DNA from: Bacteroidales bacterium
Lineage (GTDB): Bacteria; Bacteroidota; Bacteroidia; Bacteroidales; VadinHA17
Direction: 5' to 3'
Assembly (NCBI GenBank): GCA_020201035.1
Contig: JAIVHO010000031.1
Span: forward strand, 186,001 to 250,000
Length of the DNA stretch: 64,000 bases
A program made the translations under genes and the position numbers. Positions within the stretch are counted from its first letter, which is position 1. Each line of letters opens with the position of its first letter. Under the pieces are notes generated by a model. It worked only from the letters and a program-made list of their open reading frames with translations. It was not told the origin of the DNA and did not search any database. Below, piece after piece: positions 25,624 through 34,953 of the stretch.

Positions 25624-27319
25624 ACCGTTTCCTCCTTACAAAAATCACTGTAACAGCCACCGCTGCGAGGATAAGCAGGGGCGCTGCAATATTCAGGAGC
25701 TGCCAGAAAAGTCGGTTACCCCTTATCCTGCCGGAATCAAGCAGCCGAAGCTTTACCTCCCTGGATCTCAGACCTGTAATTCCGGTATCATCAACCAGCC
25801 AGTTCATCACGTTAATAATAAAATCCTTATTACCGAATGTCTGTCGTGAATAGCGATCATACCCCAGAGGGAGGGGATCGGGCACTCCGCCTGACCAGGA
25901 GACCTCGTTACGGATAATATCACCGTCTGCAACAACCACCATACGGGAATAGCGGCTTCTTTCAACCAGCGGATCACCATTATACTCCCTTCTCCTGCCT
26001 GCAAAGAGTGACGGAAAGTTTCCTTCCATCTTCACTGCAACAGGAATAAAGGAGCGGTTAAAAAGCTCCTCGGGTGGCGGATTACGATATTCAGACAGGG
26101 CAATTATGCGGGGCGGCGTTACTGTTCTGCTGTAAGGCGATGAGGCCAGAAGAAACTCCTTTCTGACTGCTGCGTCGCCACCCACTGTGTCCAATGAATT
26201 CACAAATTCTCCCTTTACCTTATTTATATTCCTTGTTACCGGACTCTCGGCTGAGGGGTATAGAAGCGGATAGTATATCCAGGGAACAGGAATGTAGTTT
26301 TGCTGACTCTCCGTTATTGTATTCCTGACAGGAATAATCAGGCAATCCATATCCTGTACTATTTCCGGATTGATTCTCACACCGTACTTAAATAACTGAT
26401 CCTCTATATTCAACGGATTATAAAGTGCCATACTGCCCCCGGAGGTGAGTGAATCCCGGTTAACATAAACCTCATCAATCAGCCACAGTATCCGGCCCCC
26501 GTTCATAAGATACTGGTCTATGACCAGCTTATCATCCTCGCCGAAAGCCTGATCAGCCCCGGCAATAATAATTGCGGCATATCTGTCCAGTGCGCCCGGC
26601 ACTCCTCCTATTGCCCCCCTGTCAATGGTAAAATATTTTGCCAATTCAAGGGTTATATCAGCCACCTCGGTCTCATCATGTTCACCGTGCCCCTCAATAA
26701 AGGCTACCCTGTATACAGTATCTGCGGTAACTGTTGCAACAGCCCGTATAAGTTCATATTCCAGCCCCTCAACTGAGCTGATAAGATTCTCACCTGATGA
26801 ACGACCCGGGTCATTGCGAAGAAAATTGACCGGAATGCTGATATTGTTATAATTGACAATAAAACCGGGAAACAGTATTCTTTCTATATTTCCGCCCTCA
26901 CGGTCACGATCCATAATGCTAACAGGATCGATACCCCTGTTGATCAGCTCCACCCTCCGGCGATCCCTCTCCATTTCATCCTCAGGGGCAGAAGGGTTAA
27001 TAAATGTATACCCTATCTTCTTTCCTGATGCAATCCTGAACTCTTCAAGCATATCGCGCAGGTTCCTGCGCAGTCTCTTGAACTCCACCGGCATGTCTCC
27101 ATCCAGATAGACCTGTATATAAATATCATTTTGAATCGCTGACAGAATATTTTTTGTAGGGTCAGAGAGAGTAAACCTCCTATCAGAAGTGAGGTCTATC
27201 CTGAAACTGAACATTGAGGCAATAAGAGCAATAAGGATTGCTGTACCCACCGTCAGCAGGTACATGGTAATATCCCTGCCCCTGCTGTTTTTGCTTTTTA
27301 TGTTCCTTAACAGGTTCAT
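25607..27319 (-). CDS. gldG: GldG-like ABC transport-system substrate-binding/auxiliary protein
   Basis: A 570-residue protein with an N-terminal helix (about residues 20-40), a long outside region and a C-terminal helix (LLNIAAPLLILAAVAVTVIFV) followed by a basic tail. The outside part has GEHDETEVADITLELAKYF and IIAGADQAFGEDDKLVIDQYLMNGGRILWLIDEV, the pattern of the GldG/IFT52-like family. In Flavobacterium GldA, GldF and GldG form an ABC complex tied to gliding and type IX secretion. In non-gliding Bacteroidota the complex has an unknown substrate. It overlaps gldF by 4 bases. No gldA ATPase is in the window. Confidence 0.87.
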   Translation of the reverse strand: MNLLRNIKSKNSRGRDITMYLLTVGTAILIALIASMFSFRIDLTSDRRFTLSDPTKNILSAIQNDIYIQVYLDGDMPVEFKRLRRNLRDMLEEFRIASGKKIGYTFINPSAPEDEMERDRRRVELINRGIDPVSIMDRDREGGNIERILFPGFIVNYNNISIPVNFLRNDPGRSSGENLISSVEGLEYELIRAVATVTADTVYRVAFIEGHGEHDETEVADITLELAKYFTIDRGAIGGVPGALDRYAAIIIAGADQAFGEDDKLVIDQYLMNGGRILWLIDEVYVNRDSLTSGGSMALYNPLNIEDQLFKYGVRINPEIVQDMDCLIIPVRNTITESQQNYIPVPWIYYPLLYPSAESPVTRNINKVKGEFVNSLDTVGGDAAVRKEFLLASSPYSRTVTPPRIIALSEYRNPPPEELFNRSFIPVAVKMEGNFPSLFAGRRREYNGDPLVERSRYSRMVVVADGDIIRNEVSWSGGVPDPLPLGYDRYSRQTFGNKDFIINVMNWLVDDTGITGLRSREVKLRLLDSGRIRGNRLFWQLLNIAAPLLILAAVAVTVIFVRRKRYGRIS

Positions 27320-28059
27320 TTTCTTTTCCTCCAGTTACGTGATACAATCTGAAGCCTGGCAGCCTCAGTAAATATCAGTGCCATCACTGCAAAATAGAGC
27401 AGATCCCTGAGATCAATCACTCCCCTGCTGATAGAACGGTAATGCTCATTGATCCCCAGAGAGATAATGGTTTCGTCAATTGCCTTCAGTCCTGGCAGCA
27501 TTGCAATAGCATCAAATCCTGCATATAGAATAAAGCCCGCGAAGACTGCTATAATGAAGGCTGCCACCTGGTTAGTTGTAATTGCAGAGGCAAACAATCC
27601 TGCAGCTGCATAAACAGATGCAAGTAGAAAGAGACCGATATATGCCCCGGCAGTTCCTCCCCGGTCAAGGTTACAAGGGGTTTCACCAAGTATGCATATT
27701 GTTATAACATACATTAATGAGGGGAGCAGGGACAGCAGCACCAGTATGACTGCCGAGATATATTTGCCGTAAACGATATCCCTTACTGTAAGAGGTCTTG
27801 TAACAAGTAACTCCAGTGTACCGCTGCGCCTCTCCTCAGCGAACATCCTCATGGAAACGGCCGGCACAAGAAACAGGAATACCCAGGGAGATATAATGAA
27901 AAATGTATCAAGCGAGGCATATCCGCTGTCAAAGATATTCCACTCTCCGGGAAGTATCCACATAAACATCCCGTTAATTATAATATATACAGCTATAACT
28001 ACATACCCTGTCAGGGAGCTGAAAAAACTGGTTATCTCTTTCCTTATAACAGATATCAT
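27316..28059 (-). CDS. gldF: GldF-like ABC transporter permease
   Basis: A 247-residue ABC-2 type permease with six membrane helices. It begins MISVIRKEITSFFSSLTGYVV and contains RMFAEERRSGTLELLVTRPLTVRDIVYGKY, the conserved cytoplasmic loop of this permease class. It pairs with the overlapping GldG-like gene downstream. It starts 29 bases after the SpoIID-like gene on the same strand. An ATPase subunit must come from elsewhere in the genome. Confidence 0.88.
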   Translation of the reverse strand: MISVIRKEITSFFSSLTGYVVIAVYIIINGMFMWILPGEWNIFDSGYASLDTFFIISPWVFLFLVPAVSMRMFAEERRSGTLELLVTRPLTVRDIVYGKYISAVILVLLSLLPSLMYVITICILGETPCNLDRGGTAGAYIGLFLLASVYAAAGLFASAITTNQVAAFIIAVFAGFILYAGFDAIAMLPGLKAIDETIISLGINEHYRSISRGVIDLRDLLYFAVMALIFTEAARLQIVSRNWRKRK

Positions 28060-28087
28060 CCCGCTAATCCTTTGGCATTAAAAATAG

Positions 28088-29254
28088 TCAAAACAAACCG
28101 TTTATACCTACCGGTCTTCTTGCATTTTCCATTCCTGTTATCAGAACATCCCTGAAGTAGAATGTTATTATATCATTAAAAGAGAACCCCCTTTCTGCCA
28201 TAACCATGGCACCCTCCTGGCACAGACCCACTCCGTGTCCGTAGCCTCTTCCCCTGATAATCAAATTATTTCCGTCACGGACCGTTGAGAAGAAGGAAGA
28301 TCTTAACCCGAGAAAATTTCTTACTCCGCTAAGCATAATCTCATCTCCACCTATATTCAGTGTCCTGATTCTTGAAAGAAAGTTTAGCGTTAGCATGACA
28401 GAAGTGTCAGCTCCGGTAAAACCATTTGCCCTTAAAGCCTCTATCCAATCATCAACAGAAACAGTTTTAGTCCATGTTGCATTGCGCGAAAAACTACAGT
28501 ATGGATCAACAACTGATTGCAGGTGGTTCTCGGATTTCAGCCATGAATGATCAGACGGGGCTGTCAATCCTCCGCAATTTGAGTGAAACGGTGCAAACAG
28601 AAGGGTGCTGTCAGGACCAGTTACCACGAGGCCGGCAGTAGCTGCCACACTCTCCTGTATAAGTGGATCACTGCATATGCCATGGAATACCTGGCAGTGC
28701 ACATCATCGCACATATCATAGCCCTCATCGGCATGGCGCTCCATATTTATTACAGCAAAGGTTCTGACAAGTATTGCCTGAGCCATATAATACTGAGGGT
28801 GTGAATTATAACCTCCCTCCGCCTCCACAACAGCAGCAACATAGGATTCAAGTCCGGTTTCATTTATAACCATCAATGTGCCCAGATCATGTGCCAGATG
28901 GAGTGTGCCATTGAAAACAGAATAGGTGCTTCCTGAATCGGCCACCCTTATATCAAACATTGAATTTTCATCCTGTGGTGCGAGTATAGCCCTTACAGTA
29001 ATAAAACCCGGGGCCCCCGGAGACGAAACAGCAATACCCTCACTCTCCCTTGAAACAAAGATGTAATCACCAGGGTTAAGCCTTTTCAGGGTTTTTCCTC
29101 CAGCCACCAGCTCATAGCTTCCCGATGCCACTCTTATCACTGCACCGTCCACCTTCTCCCCGGCATAGAGGCGCACCTTCACCTGACCGCTGAGATTCAG
29201 GCTGCCGGTAATCAAAAGCAGAATTAAAAAAGTGAAACGGAACTCAGTGATCAT
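28088..29254 (-). CDS. SpoIID/LytB domain protein
   Basis: A secreted protein with a signal sequence (FRFTFLILLLITGSLNLSG) and a SpoIID domain. Visible motifs are LESYVAAVVEAEGGY with the catalytic-type glutamate, YYMAQAILVRTFAVINMERH, HSNCGGLTAPSDHSWL and GRGYGHGVGLCQEGAMVMAERGF. SpoIID proteins are lytic transglycosylases acting on denuded glycan strands; in non-sporulating Bacteroidota the family is usually placed in wall turnover. The frame is open from 29329, but ATG 29254 gives a proper signal sequence and an 11-base overlap with lpxB, so it is preferred. Confidence 0.88.
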   Translation of the reverse strand: MITEFRFTFLILLLITGSLNLSGQVKVRLYAGEKVDGAVIRVASGSYELVAGGKTLKRLNPGDYIFVSRESEGIAVSSPGAPGFITVRAILAPQDENSMFDIRVADSGSTYSVFNGTLHLAHDLGTLMVINETGLESYVAAVVEAEGGYNSHPQYYMAQAILVRTFAVINMERHADEGYDMCDDVHCQVFHGICSDPLIQESVAATAGLVVTGPDSTLLFAPFHSNCGGLTAPSDHSWLKSENHLQSVVDPYCSFSRNATWTKTVSVDDWIEALRANGFTGADTSVMLTLNFLSRIRTLNIGGDEIMLSGVRNFLGLRSSFFSTVRDGNNLIIRGRGYGHGVGLCQEGAMVMAERGFSFNDIITFYFRDVLITGMENARRPVGINGLF

Positions 29255-30380
29255 CAGACTCAATATTGAGCGAATCAACAATATCTCTGGCCACGGCAGC
29301 AGCGGCGCCCCTTCCTGACAGCATATCATTAAGTTTTCGGTAATCAGATTTCATCACTTCCCTTTTCCACCCTCCCTGAAGAAGCAATCCTATCTCCTTT
29401 ACCAGGTTATATTGGTTCATATCTCCCTGAATCAGTTCCCTTACCACTTCCCTGTCCATAATAATATTTACAAGGGAGATAAATCTAATCCTTAGCACCA
29501 GTCTGGCAAGCAGATAGGTTACCGGTGAGGTGTAGTAGCATACTATCTGGGGTACCCCTGCCAGTGCTGTTTCCAGTGTGGCTGTTCCCGAAGCCACCAA
29601 CGCCACTTCACTACTGTTCAACAGTGCATAAATCTGATCATACACTACCCTCACATCACTTTCCGATAATATCTCTGAATAGAGATCCGCAGGCACTGAC
29701 CTCACGCCGGCAACCACAAACTGATAATCAGGATATGTCTCCCTCACACTTATCATCAGCGGAAGCATCTTTTTGACCTCCTGCACCCTGCTCCCGGCAA
29801 GCAGTGCAATAACCGGTCTTCTGTCAAGTCCATTAAACTCTCTGAATACCTGAGGATCAGGAGCATCAGCCATCCCTTCACTTACAGTATCTGCAAGCGG
29901 ATTTCCAAAGTAGTGAACCCTGTAGTTATATCTTGCAAAAAACTCCTCCTCAAACGGAAATATAACATACATTCGCTCAATCACTCTTTTGATCTTATAC
30001 ACTCTTCTCTTCTTCCACGCCCACACCTTGGGTGAGATATAGTAAAAGACCCGAACTCCACTCTTTTTCAGATGAGCGGCCAGACGAAGATTGAACCCCG
30101 GATAATCGATTAGTATTACCACGTCCGGCCTGAAAGAGGCGATCTGCCGTTTTATAAGAATATAATACCTGACAATACGATGCAGGTTTATCAGGACTTC
30201 TGTAAACCCCATAAATGCAAGCTCCCTGTAGTGAATACGGAGATCAGCACCGGCCTCACTCATCCGTTCACCTCCCCAGCAGGCAATTTCAGCATCAGGA
30301 TCCTCGTTGAACAATTGTTTTATCAGTTCAGAACCGTGAAGATCACCGGAAGCCTCCCCCGCCACTATAAAATACCTCAT
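29244..30380 (-). CDS. lpxB: Lipid-A-disaccharide synthase
   Basis: A 378-residue GT-B glycosyltransferase of lipid A synthesis, which joins UDP-diacylglucosamine to lipid X at the inner face of the membrane. It starts RYFIVAGEASGDLHGSELI and contains VILIDYPGFNLRLAAHLKK, YYISPKVWAWKKRRV, YFGNPLADTV and VALVASGTATLETALAGVPQIVCYYTS, all characteristic of LpxB. It lies 2 bases after the small membrane-protein gene and overlaps the SpoIID gene. Its presence shows a Gram-negative outer membrane. Confidence 0.95.
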   Translation of the reverse strand: MRYFIVAGEASGDLHGSELIKQLFNEDPDAEIACWGGERMSEAGADLRIHYRELAFMGFTEVLINLHRIVRYYILIKRQIASFRPDVVILIDYPGFNLRLAAHLKKSGVRVFYYISPKVWAWKKRRVYKIKRVIERMYVIFPFEEEFFARYNYRVHYFGNPLADTVSEGMADAPDPQVFREFNGLDRRPVIALLAGSRVQEVKKMLPLMISVRETYPDYQFVVAGVRSVPADLYSEILSESDVRVVYDQIYALLNSSEVALVASGTATLETALAGVPQIVCYYTSPVTYLLARLVLRIRFISLVNIIMDREVVRELIQGDMNQYNLVKEIGLLLQGGWKREVMKSDYRKLNDMLSGRGAAAAVARDIVDSLNIESDDH

Positions 30381-30382
30381 TA

Positions 30383-30685
30383 CTAAAATATTTTAATTGC
30401 AAAGGTCAACAGAGCCCAGATAATTGTGATTCCAAGTATCCCCTTTGAACATCTCAGCATATCAAGCCTGTTACATACCAAAAAGAGAAAAAGGTTGGAG
30501 AATACCGCTATACTTATGAAATGTGTCAACACACTGGCTGTAAGAATACGGTCAATATACCTTTCCAGCTCCATTCCGGGAGATGATATCTTCCAGACCA
30601 CAAAAAACACAATGACAGGAAGAATAATACCACCGGACACCCCGGAAACAATGTTATTGAGTCTTCTTCGCAGTTCCATTCTCAA
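30383..30685 (-). CDS. Small membrane protein between surE and lpxB
   Basis: A 100-residue protein with three likely membrane helices (about 16-32, 47-67 and 81-98). The loop VCNRLDMLRCSKGILG is polar. The start overlaps the end of surE by 32 bases (26 if the second ATG is used), and the stop is 2 bases before lpxB. Such short membrane proteins are common in this spot in Bacteroidota and have no known function. The tight packing implies co-translation and a link to envelope lipid work. Confidence 0.78.
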   Translation of the reverse strand: MRMELRRRLNNIVSGVSGGIILPVIVFFVVWKISSPGMELERYIDRILTASVLTHFISIAVFSNLFLFLVCNRLDMLRCSKGILGITIIWALLTFAIKIF

Positions 30686-31457
30686 ATATTTTTCTCATAT
30701 CATCAAGGTGTGCATGAGCTGTCATATCTACCGATACTGGCACAACAGATACATATCCGTTTGCTATAGCCCATTCATCAGTATCTTCAGCTTCAGGTTC
30801 CTGATTCATAAAAACACCTGTCAGCCAGTAATAGGTCTTCCCCATGGGATCCTTCCTCTTATCAAACTCCTCCTGCCAGCTGCCCGCAGCCTGTCTGCAA
30901 ACCCTGATACCTTTTATATCCTCTTCAGAACATGATGGGAAATTGACATTGAGGCAAACGCCAGGGGGAAGAGGATTTTCTGCCAGTGTGTCAAGTATCC
31001 CTCTCAGGGAACCGGTCAGGTTATTAAAATTGGCATCTGAAGAGAAGTCATTAAGAGAGAATCCTACTGAGCTTATTCCATAAAGACATCCTTCTATTGC
31101 TGCCGCCATGGTCCCGGAATAGATAACACTTACAGAGGCATTTGACCCATGATTGATCCCTGAAACCACCCAGTCGGGCCGCCTTTCCAGCAATCTGCTG
31201 ATAGCTATCTTCACACCATCTGCCGGTGTACCGCTGCAGACGTAAACACGCTTCCTTTCAGTCTCTTCAAGCAGCTTAACCCTTATCGGTGTCTTAACAG
31301 TCAGGGCCTGTGACATCCCTGACCGGCTCTCGGTGGCAGCAATTACCACCACCTTCCCATACTCCTCCATTATTTCGGTAAGCCTCTTTATGCCACCGGC
31401 ATAAATACCGTCATCATTAGTCAGCAGTATCAGCCTCTCGTCATTTTCAACTTTCAT
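30654..31457 (-). CDS. surE: 5'/3'-nucleotidase SurE
   Basis: A 267-residue metal-dependent phosphatase acting on nucleoside monophosphates and, in some hosts, polyphosphate. The metal site is seen in ILLTNDDGIYAGGIKRL (residues 10-26), and the other ligand loops are SGTPADGVKIA and VSGINHGSNASVSVIYSGTMAAAIEG. Length matches the family. It leads the long minus-strand operon that continues to lpxB and beyond. A TATCTTTG element lies about 20 bases upstream of the start. Confidence 0.95.
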   Translation of the reverse strand: MKVENDERLILLTNDDGIYAGGIKRLTEIMEEYGKVVVIAATESRSGMSQALTVKTPIRVKLLEETERKRVYVCSGTPADGVKIAISRLLERRPDWVVSGINHGSNASVSVIYSGTMAAAIEGCLYGISSVGFSLNDFSSDANFNNLTGSLRGILDTLAENPLPPGVCLNVNFPSCSEEDIKGIRVCRQAAGSWQEEFDKRKDPMGKTYYWLTGVFMNQEPEAEDTDEWAIANGYVSVVPVSVDMTAHAHLDDMRKIFENGTAKKTQ

Positions 31458-31477
31458 TCACTCTTTTTTTTAATATA

Positions 31478-31485
31478 CAAAGATA
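31478..31485 (-). promoter_or_regulatory. -7 element upstream of surE
   Basis: TATCTTTG on the minus strand is an exact TAnnTTTG element, 21 bases before the surE ATG. A TTTC (31506-31503) upstream is a weak -33 with a 17-base spacer. Confidence 0.5.
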
Positions 31486-31545
31486 ATCAATTCATGCTGT
31501 ATGAAAAGAATCAGCTTCCATTCCTCATCTTTTTCCAAAATTGAG

Positions 31546-31553
31546 TACTTTTG
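31546..31553 (+). promoter_or_regulatory. -7 element upstream of pheT
   Basis: TACTTTTG is an exact TAnnTTTG element 41 bases before the pheT ATG. No clear -33 TTTG is seen at the right distance. Confidence 0.45.
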
Positions 31554-31594
31554 CCTAATTCAGAAAAAAATGATTTAAACATCGATTATCCGGT

Positions 31595-34054
31595 ATGAAG
31601 ATTTCCTATAACTGGTTGAAAAACTACATCAGAACTAACAAATCGCCTTCTGAACTTGCTGAGATTCTTACTGGCATCGGCCTTGAAGTTGAAGCGGTAA
31701 ATGAGTGGGAGTCGGTCCGCGGTTCACTGGAAGGTGTTGTAACGGGCATGGTTGTTGAATGCAAACCTCATCCCAATGCTGACACCCTCTTTGTAACAAG
31801 GGTTGATACAGGATCAGGTGACCTGCTCTCTATAGTCTGCGGAGCACATAATGTTGCAGCCGGACAGGTGGTGCCGGTGGCAACAGCAGGCACCACTCTC
31901 TACCCAGGGGACAGGGAGCTTACTCTTAAAAGGACAAAGATAAGGGGTGAGGTTTCCGAGGGGATGATCTGTGCCGAGGATGAACTGGGTATCGGCGATG
32001 ATCATTCCGGTATAGTTGTGCTCCCTCCTGAGACACCGGTCGGCATCCCCGTATCGGGAATTTTCAGTATAGAGAAAGATGTGGTTTTTGAGATCGGACT
32101 TACTCCCAACCGTATCGACAGCGGATCACACTTCGGAGTGGCAAGGGATCTTGCAGCATGGCTAAGCCAGACTGAAAAGATCAGTGCCATACTACCCCAC
32201 AGGGGAGAGTTCAGGGTTGATAACAACAATCTGAATATTCCGGTAACAATTGAAAACCGGCCCGACTGCCCCAGGTATTCAGCCCTTACAATAAGCAATA
32301 TTAATGTGGGTGAGTCGCCGCAGTGGCTTCGCAACAAACTGAAGGCCATTGGCCTTAACCCTGTGAACAATATAGTGGATGCAACAAACTATATTCTTCA
32401 TGAAATTGGTCAGCCGCTTCATGCCTTTGATGCTGATAAAATCAAGGGAGGAAGAGTGATTGTAAAAAACATGCCGGAAGGCTCCTCCTTTACCACTCTG
32501 GATGGTATTGAAAGAAAACTCTCAGCCAGGGATCTGATGATCTGCAACGAGAGTGAAGCGATGTGTATCGCAGGCGTATTTGGGGGCATAGGGTCAGGAA
32601 TCACCACCGAAACAAAAAATATTTTCCTTGAAAGTGCCTACTTTAATCCTGTCTCAATCCGCAAAACTGCTCGCAGGCACGACCTGAGTACTGATGCCTC
32701 TTTCAGGTTTGAAAGAGGAGCTGATCCTGAAATTACCATTACTGCCCTGAAAAGGGCGGCCTTGCTTATTAAAGAGCTTGCCGGAGGTGAGATAAGCTCC
32801 GAAATTATAGATAACTACCCTGAACCTATTTTGCCGGTAACGGTAACGGCTGATATCTCCAGAATTGAGATGATAGCGGGCAAAAAACTCGGGGAGGAAA
32901 TAATCATCTCTATCCTTGAGTCACTCGATATTAAAACAGTCAGTTCAGCTAACGGCATTCTTGAACTCCTGATCCCACTTTACCGTGTTGACGTTAACCG
33001 GGAGGCTGATATTATTGAGGAGATACTCAGAATTTACGGTTACGATAATATTCAGACAGGAAACAGGCTGATTTCTACGCTATCCTATATCAGGCAACCC
33101 GACAGGGAGAGGATAATGAATACCATAGCAGATATGCTTTCAGGAGCCGGTTTTAACGAGATTGTATCCAACTCCCTGAATCCCGGTTTATGGTATGAGG
33201 AGTCACCCGACTTCGATAACAGCACGCTGGTGAAAATATCCAATCCCCTCAGCTCTGACCTTAATGTGATGAGGCAGTCATTGTTATACGGCGGGCTCTC
33301 TGCAATGAGCAGAAATATTAACCGGCAGAACGGGGATCTCCGGCTTTATGAGTTCGGACACTGCTATTTCCGGAAAAAGTCAGATGAGCCAACCAGGGCA
33401 GATGATCCCGCCACGCTCTTCAGTGAGGAGACCTCCCTTTCACTCTTTGTGACCGGGGCAAAGAGAAAAGCTTCATGGAACCATAAAGAGGAGATATCTG
33501 ACTTCTGGTACTTAAGATCAGTGGTAGAGATGATTCTCAGCAGAGCAGGAATTTCATTGAGGGATATCGAAACAGACAACTGTTCAAAGGCTTTTATGGC
33601 AGAAGGTGTTGATCTCAGTATGGGTAACAGGGTTATTGCACGGTATGGTAGAATCAGCCGGCAATATCTCGAAAAAGCCGATATAAGGCAGGATGCATGG
33701 TTTGCACATATAGAGTGGGACTGGCTTGTTAAAAGGGCGGCAAAACAGGCTGTAACCTACAGTGAACTACCTAAATACCCATCAGTAAGACGAGATCTTG
33801 CACTACTTGTAGACCGTGATGTAAAGTTCGGAACAATTCGTGATCTCGCCTTTAAAAATGAAAAGGTGTTACTCAGGGATGTATCACTTTTTGATGTGTA
33901 TGAGAGTGAATCTCTGGGAAAGAATAAGAAATCATATGCAGTATCCTTTCTGTTGCGTGACGACAGAAAGACGCTGACAGATAAAGCTATAGATAAAACA
34001 ATCAATAATCTTGCAAGAGTTTTCGAAAGTGAACTGAATGCAAAAATCAGGTAA
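31595..34054 (+). CDS. pheT: Phenylalanine--tRNA ligase beta subunit
   Basis: An 819-residue subunit that pairs with PheS to charge tRNA-Phe. Domains in order: N-terminal KISYNWLKNYI, the EMAP/tRNA-binding domain (about 40-150, with HPNADTLFVTRVD and KIRGEVSEGMICAEDELG), the B3/B4 editing domain (about 210-390, NPVNNIVDATNYILHEIGQPLH), the B5 domain (about 400-475), the catalytic-like core (RFERGADPE, YGYDNI), and the C-terminal anticodon-binding FDX-ACB domain with YPSVRRDLALLVD. Length is normal. pheS is not adjacent, so the two subunit genes are split, as is common in Bacteroidota. The prenyltransferase gene follows 23 bases later. Confidence 0.96.
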   Translation: MKISYNWLKNYIRTNKSPSELAEILTGIGLEVEAVNEWESVRGSLEGVVTGMVVECKPHPNADTLFVTRVDTGSGDLLSIVCGAHNVAAGQVVPVATAGTTLYPGDRELTLKRTKIRGEVSEGMICAEDELGIGDDHSGIVVLPPETPVGIPVSGIFSIEKDVVFEIGLTPNRIDSGSHFGVARDLAAWLSQTEKISAILPHRGEFRVDNNNLNIPVTIENRPDCPRYSALTISNINVGESPQWLRNKLKAIGLNPVNNIVDATNYILHEIGQPLHAFDADKIKGGRVIVKNMPEGSSFTTLDGIERKLSARDLMICNESEAMCIAGVFGGIGSGITTETKNIFLESAYFNPVSIRKTARRHDLSTDASFRFERGADPEITITALKRAALLIKELAGGEISSEIIDNYPEPILPVTVTADISRIEMIAGKKLGEEIIISILESLDIKTVSSANGILELLIPLYRVDVNREADIIEEILRIYGYDNIQTGNRLISTLSYIRQPDRERIMNTIADMLSGAGFNEIVSNSLNPGLWYEESPDFDNSTLVKISNPLSSDLNVMRQSLLYGGLSAMSRNINRQNGDLRLYEFGHCYFRKKSDEPTRADDPATLFSEETSLSLFVTGAKRKASWNHKEEISDFWYLRSVVEMILSRAGISLRDIETDNCSKAFMAEGVDLSMGNRVIARYGRISRQYLEKADIRQDAWFAHIEWDWLVKRAAKQAVTYSELPKYPSVRRDLALLVDRDVKFGTIRDLAFKNEKVLLRDVSLFDVYESESLGKNKKSYAVSFLLRDDRKTLTDKAIDKTINNLARVFESELNAKIR

Positions 34055-34077
34055 TCTGTCATCCGAAGATACCGGTA

Positions 34078-34953
34078 ATGAGTTTAAAAACCAGCAGAGG
34101 AAGGATCAGGGATTATCTCTCCCTGGTAAAATTCAGTCATACAGTGTTTGCTATGCCATTCGCATTGCTGGGCTATTTTACCGCGGTAAAGGGTGATAAC
34201 TGCGGATTCTCAGGCCGTATTCTGATACTGGTTCTTCTTTGCATGGTCTTTGCCCGCAACGCTGCAATGGGATTCAACAGGTATGCCGACAAAAAGATTG
34301 ACTCCATTAATCCCCGTACATCGGGTCGTGAGATTCCGGCCGGCATAATCTCGCCCCGCTCTGCGCTCTGGTTTGTAATAGTGAACTCAATCCTCTTTAT
34401 TACAGCAGCAGCCATGATCAACAGGCTTGCATTTTTCCTCTCTCCTGTCGCTCTTGCCTTGATCCTGGGATACAGCCTTACAAAAAGATTTACCTCCCTC
34501 AGTCATCTTTTCCTCGGACTTAGCCTCAGCCTGTCACCTGTTGGTGCCTATATAGCTGTCAGTGGAAAATTTGCAGCTGTCCCTGTGATCTACGGGCTGG
34601 TTGTACTGACCTGGGTCAGCGGATTTGATATTATCTACTCCCTTCAGGATGCCCGGTTCGACCGGCAGAACAGGCTGCACTCCATCCCTGCTGCCTTTGG
34701 TGAAAGAAGAGCTCTCGGCATTAGTACCATGCTTCACCTGCTGTCGCTTCTTTCTGTAATAGCAGCCGGCATTCTTTCAGAGGCCGGAATAATCTATTAT
34801 GCCGGAGCTGTAATCTTTTCAACTATTCTAATTTCCGAACATATTATTATAAGACCCGGCAAAACAGACAGAATTGACCTTGCTTTTGCAACCTTCAACA
34901 GCATGGCAGGAATTATCTTCTCAGCCCTTGCAATTATCTCTCTCTATTTCTAA
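34078..34953 (+). CDS. UbiA-family prenyltransferase (probable menaquinone pathway, MqnP-like)
   Basis: A 291-residue membrane prenyltransferase with eight or nine helices. The two magnesium/diphosphate motifs are NRYADKKID (N67, D71, D75) and DIIYSLQDARFDRQN (about residues 178-192). SHTVFAMPFALLGYF at the N-terminus is typical of the 4-hydroxybenzoate/MqnP branch rather than MenA. With MqnA encoded in the same window, the best inference is that it prenylates the futalosine-pathway naphthoate intermediate. Heme O synthase and MenA are less likely. It follows pheT and is directly abutted by a gene remnant. Confidence 0.85.
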   Translation: MSLKTSRGRIRDYLSLVKFSHTVFAMPFALLGYFTAVKGDNCGFSGRILILVLLCMVFARNAAMGFNRYADKKIDSINPRTSGREIPAGIISPRSALWFVIVNSILFITAAAMINRLAFFLSPVALALILGYSLTKRFTSLSHLFLGLSLSLSPVGAYIAVSGKFAAVPVIYGLVVLTWVSGFDIIYSLQDARFDRQNRLHSIPAAFGERRALGISTMLHLLSLLSVIAAGILSEAGIIYYAGAVIFSTILISEHIIIRPGKTDRIDLAFATFNSMAGIIFSALAIISLYF

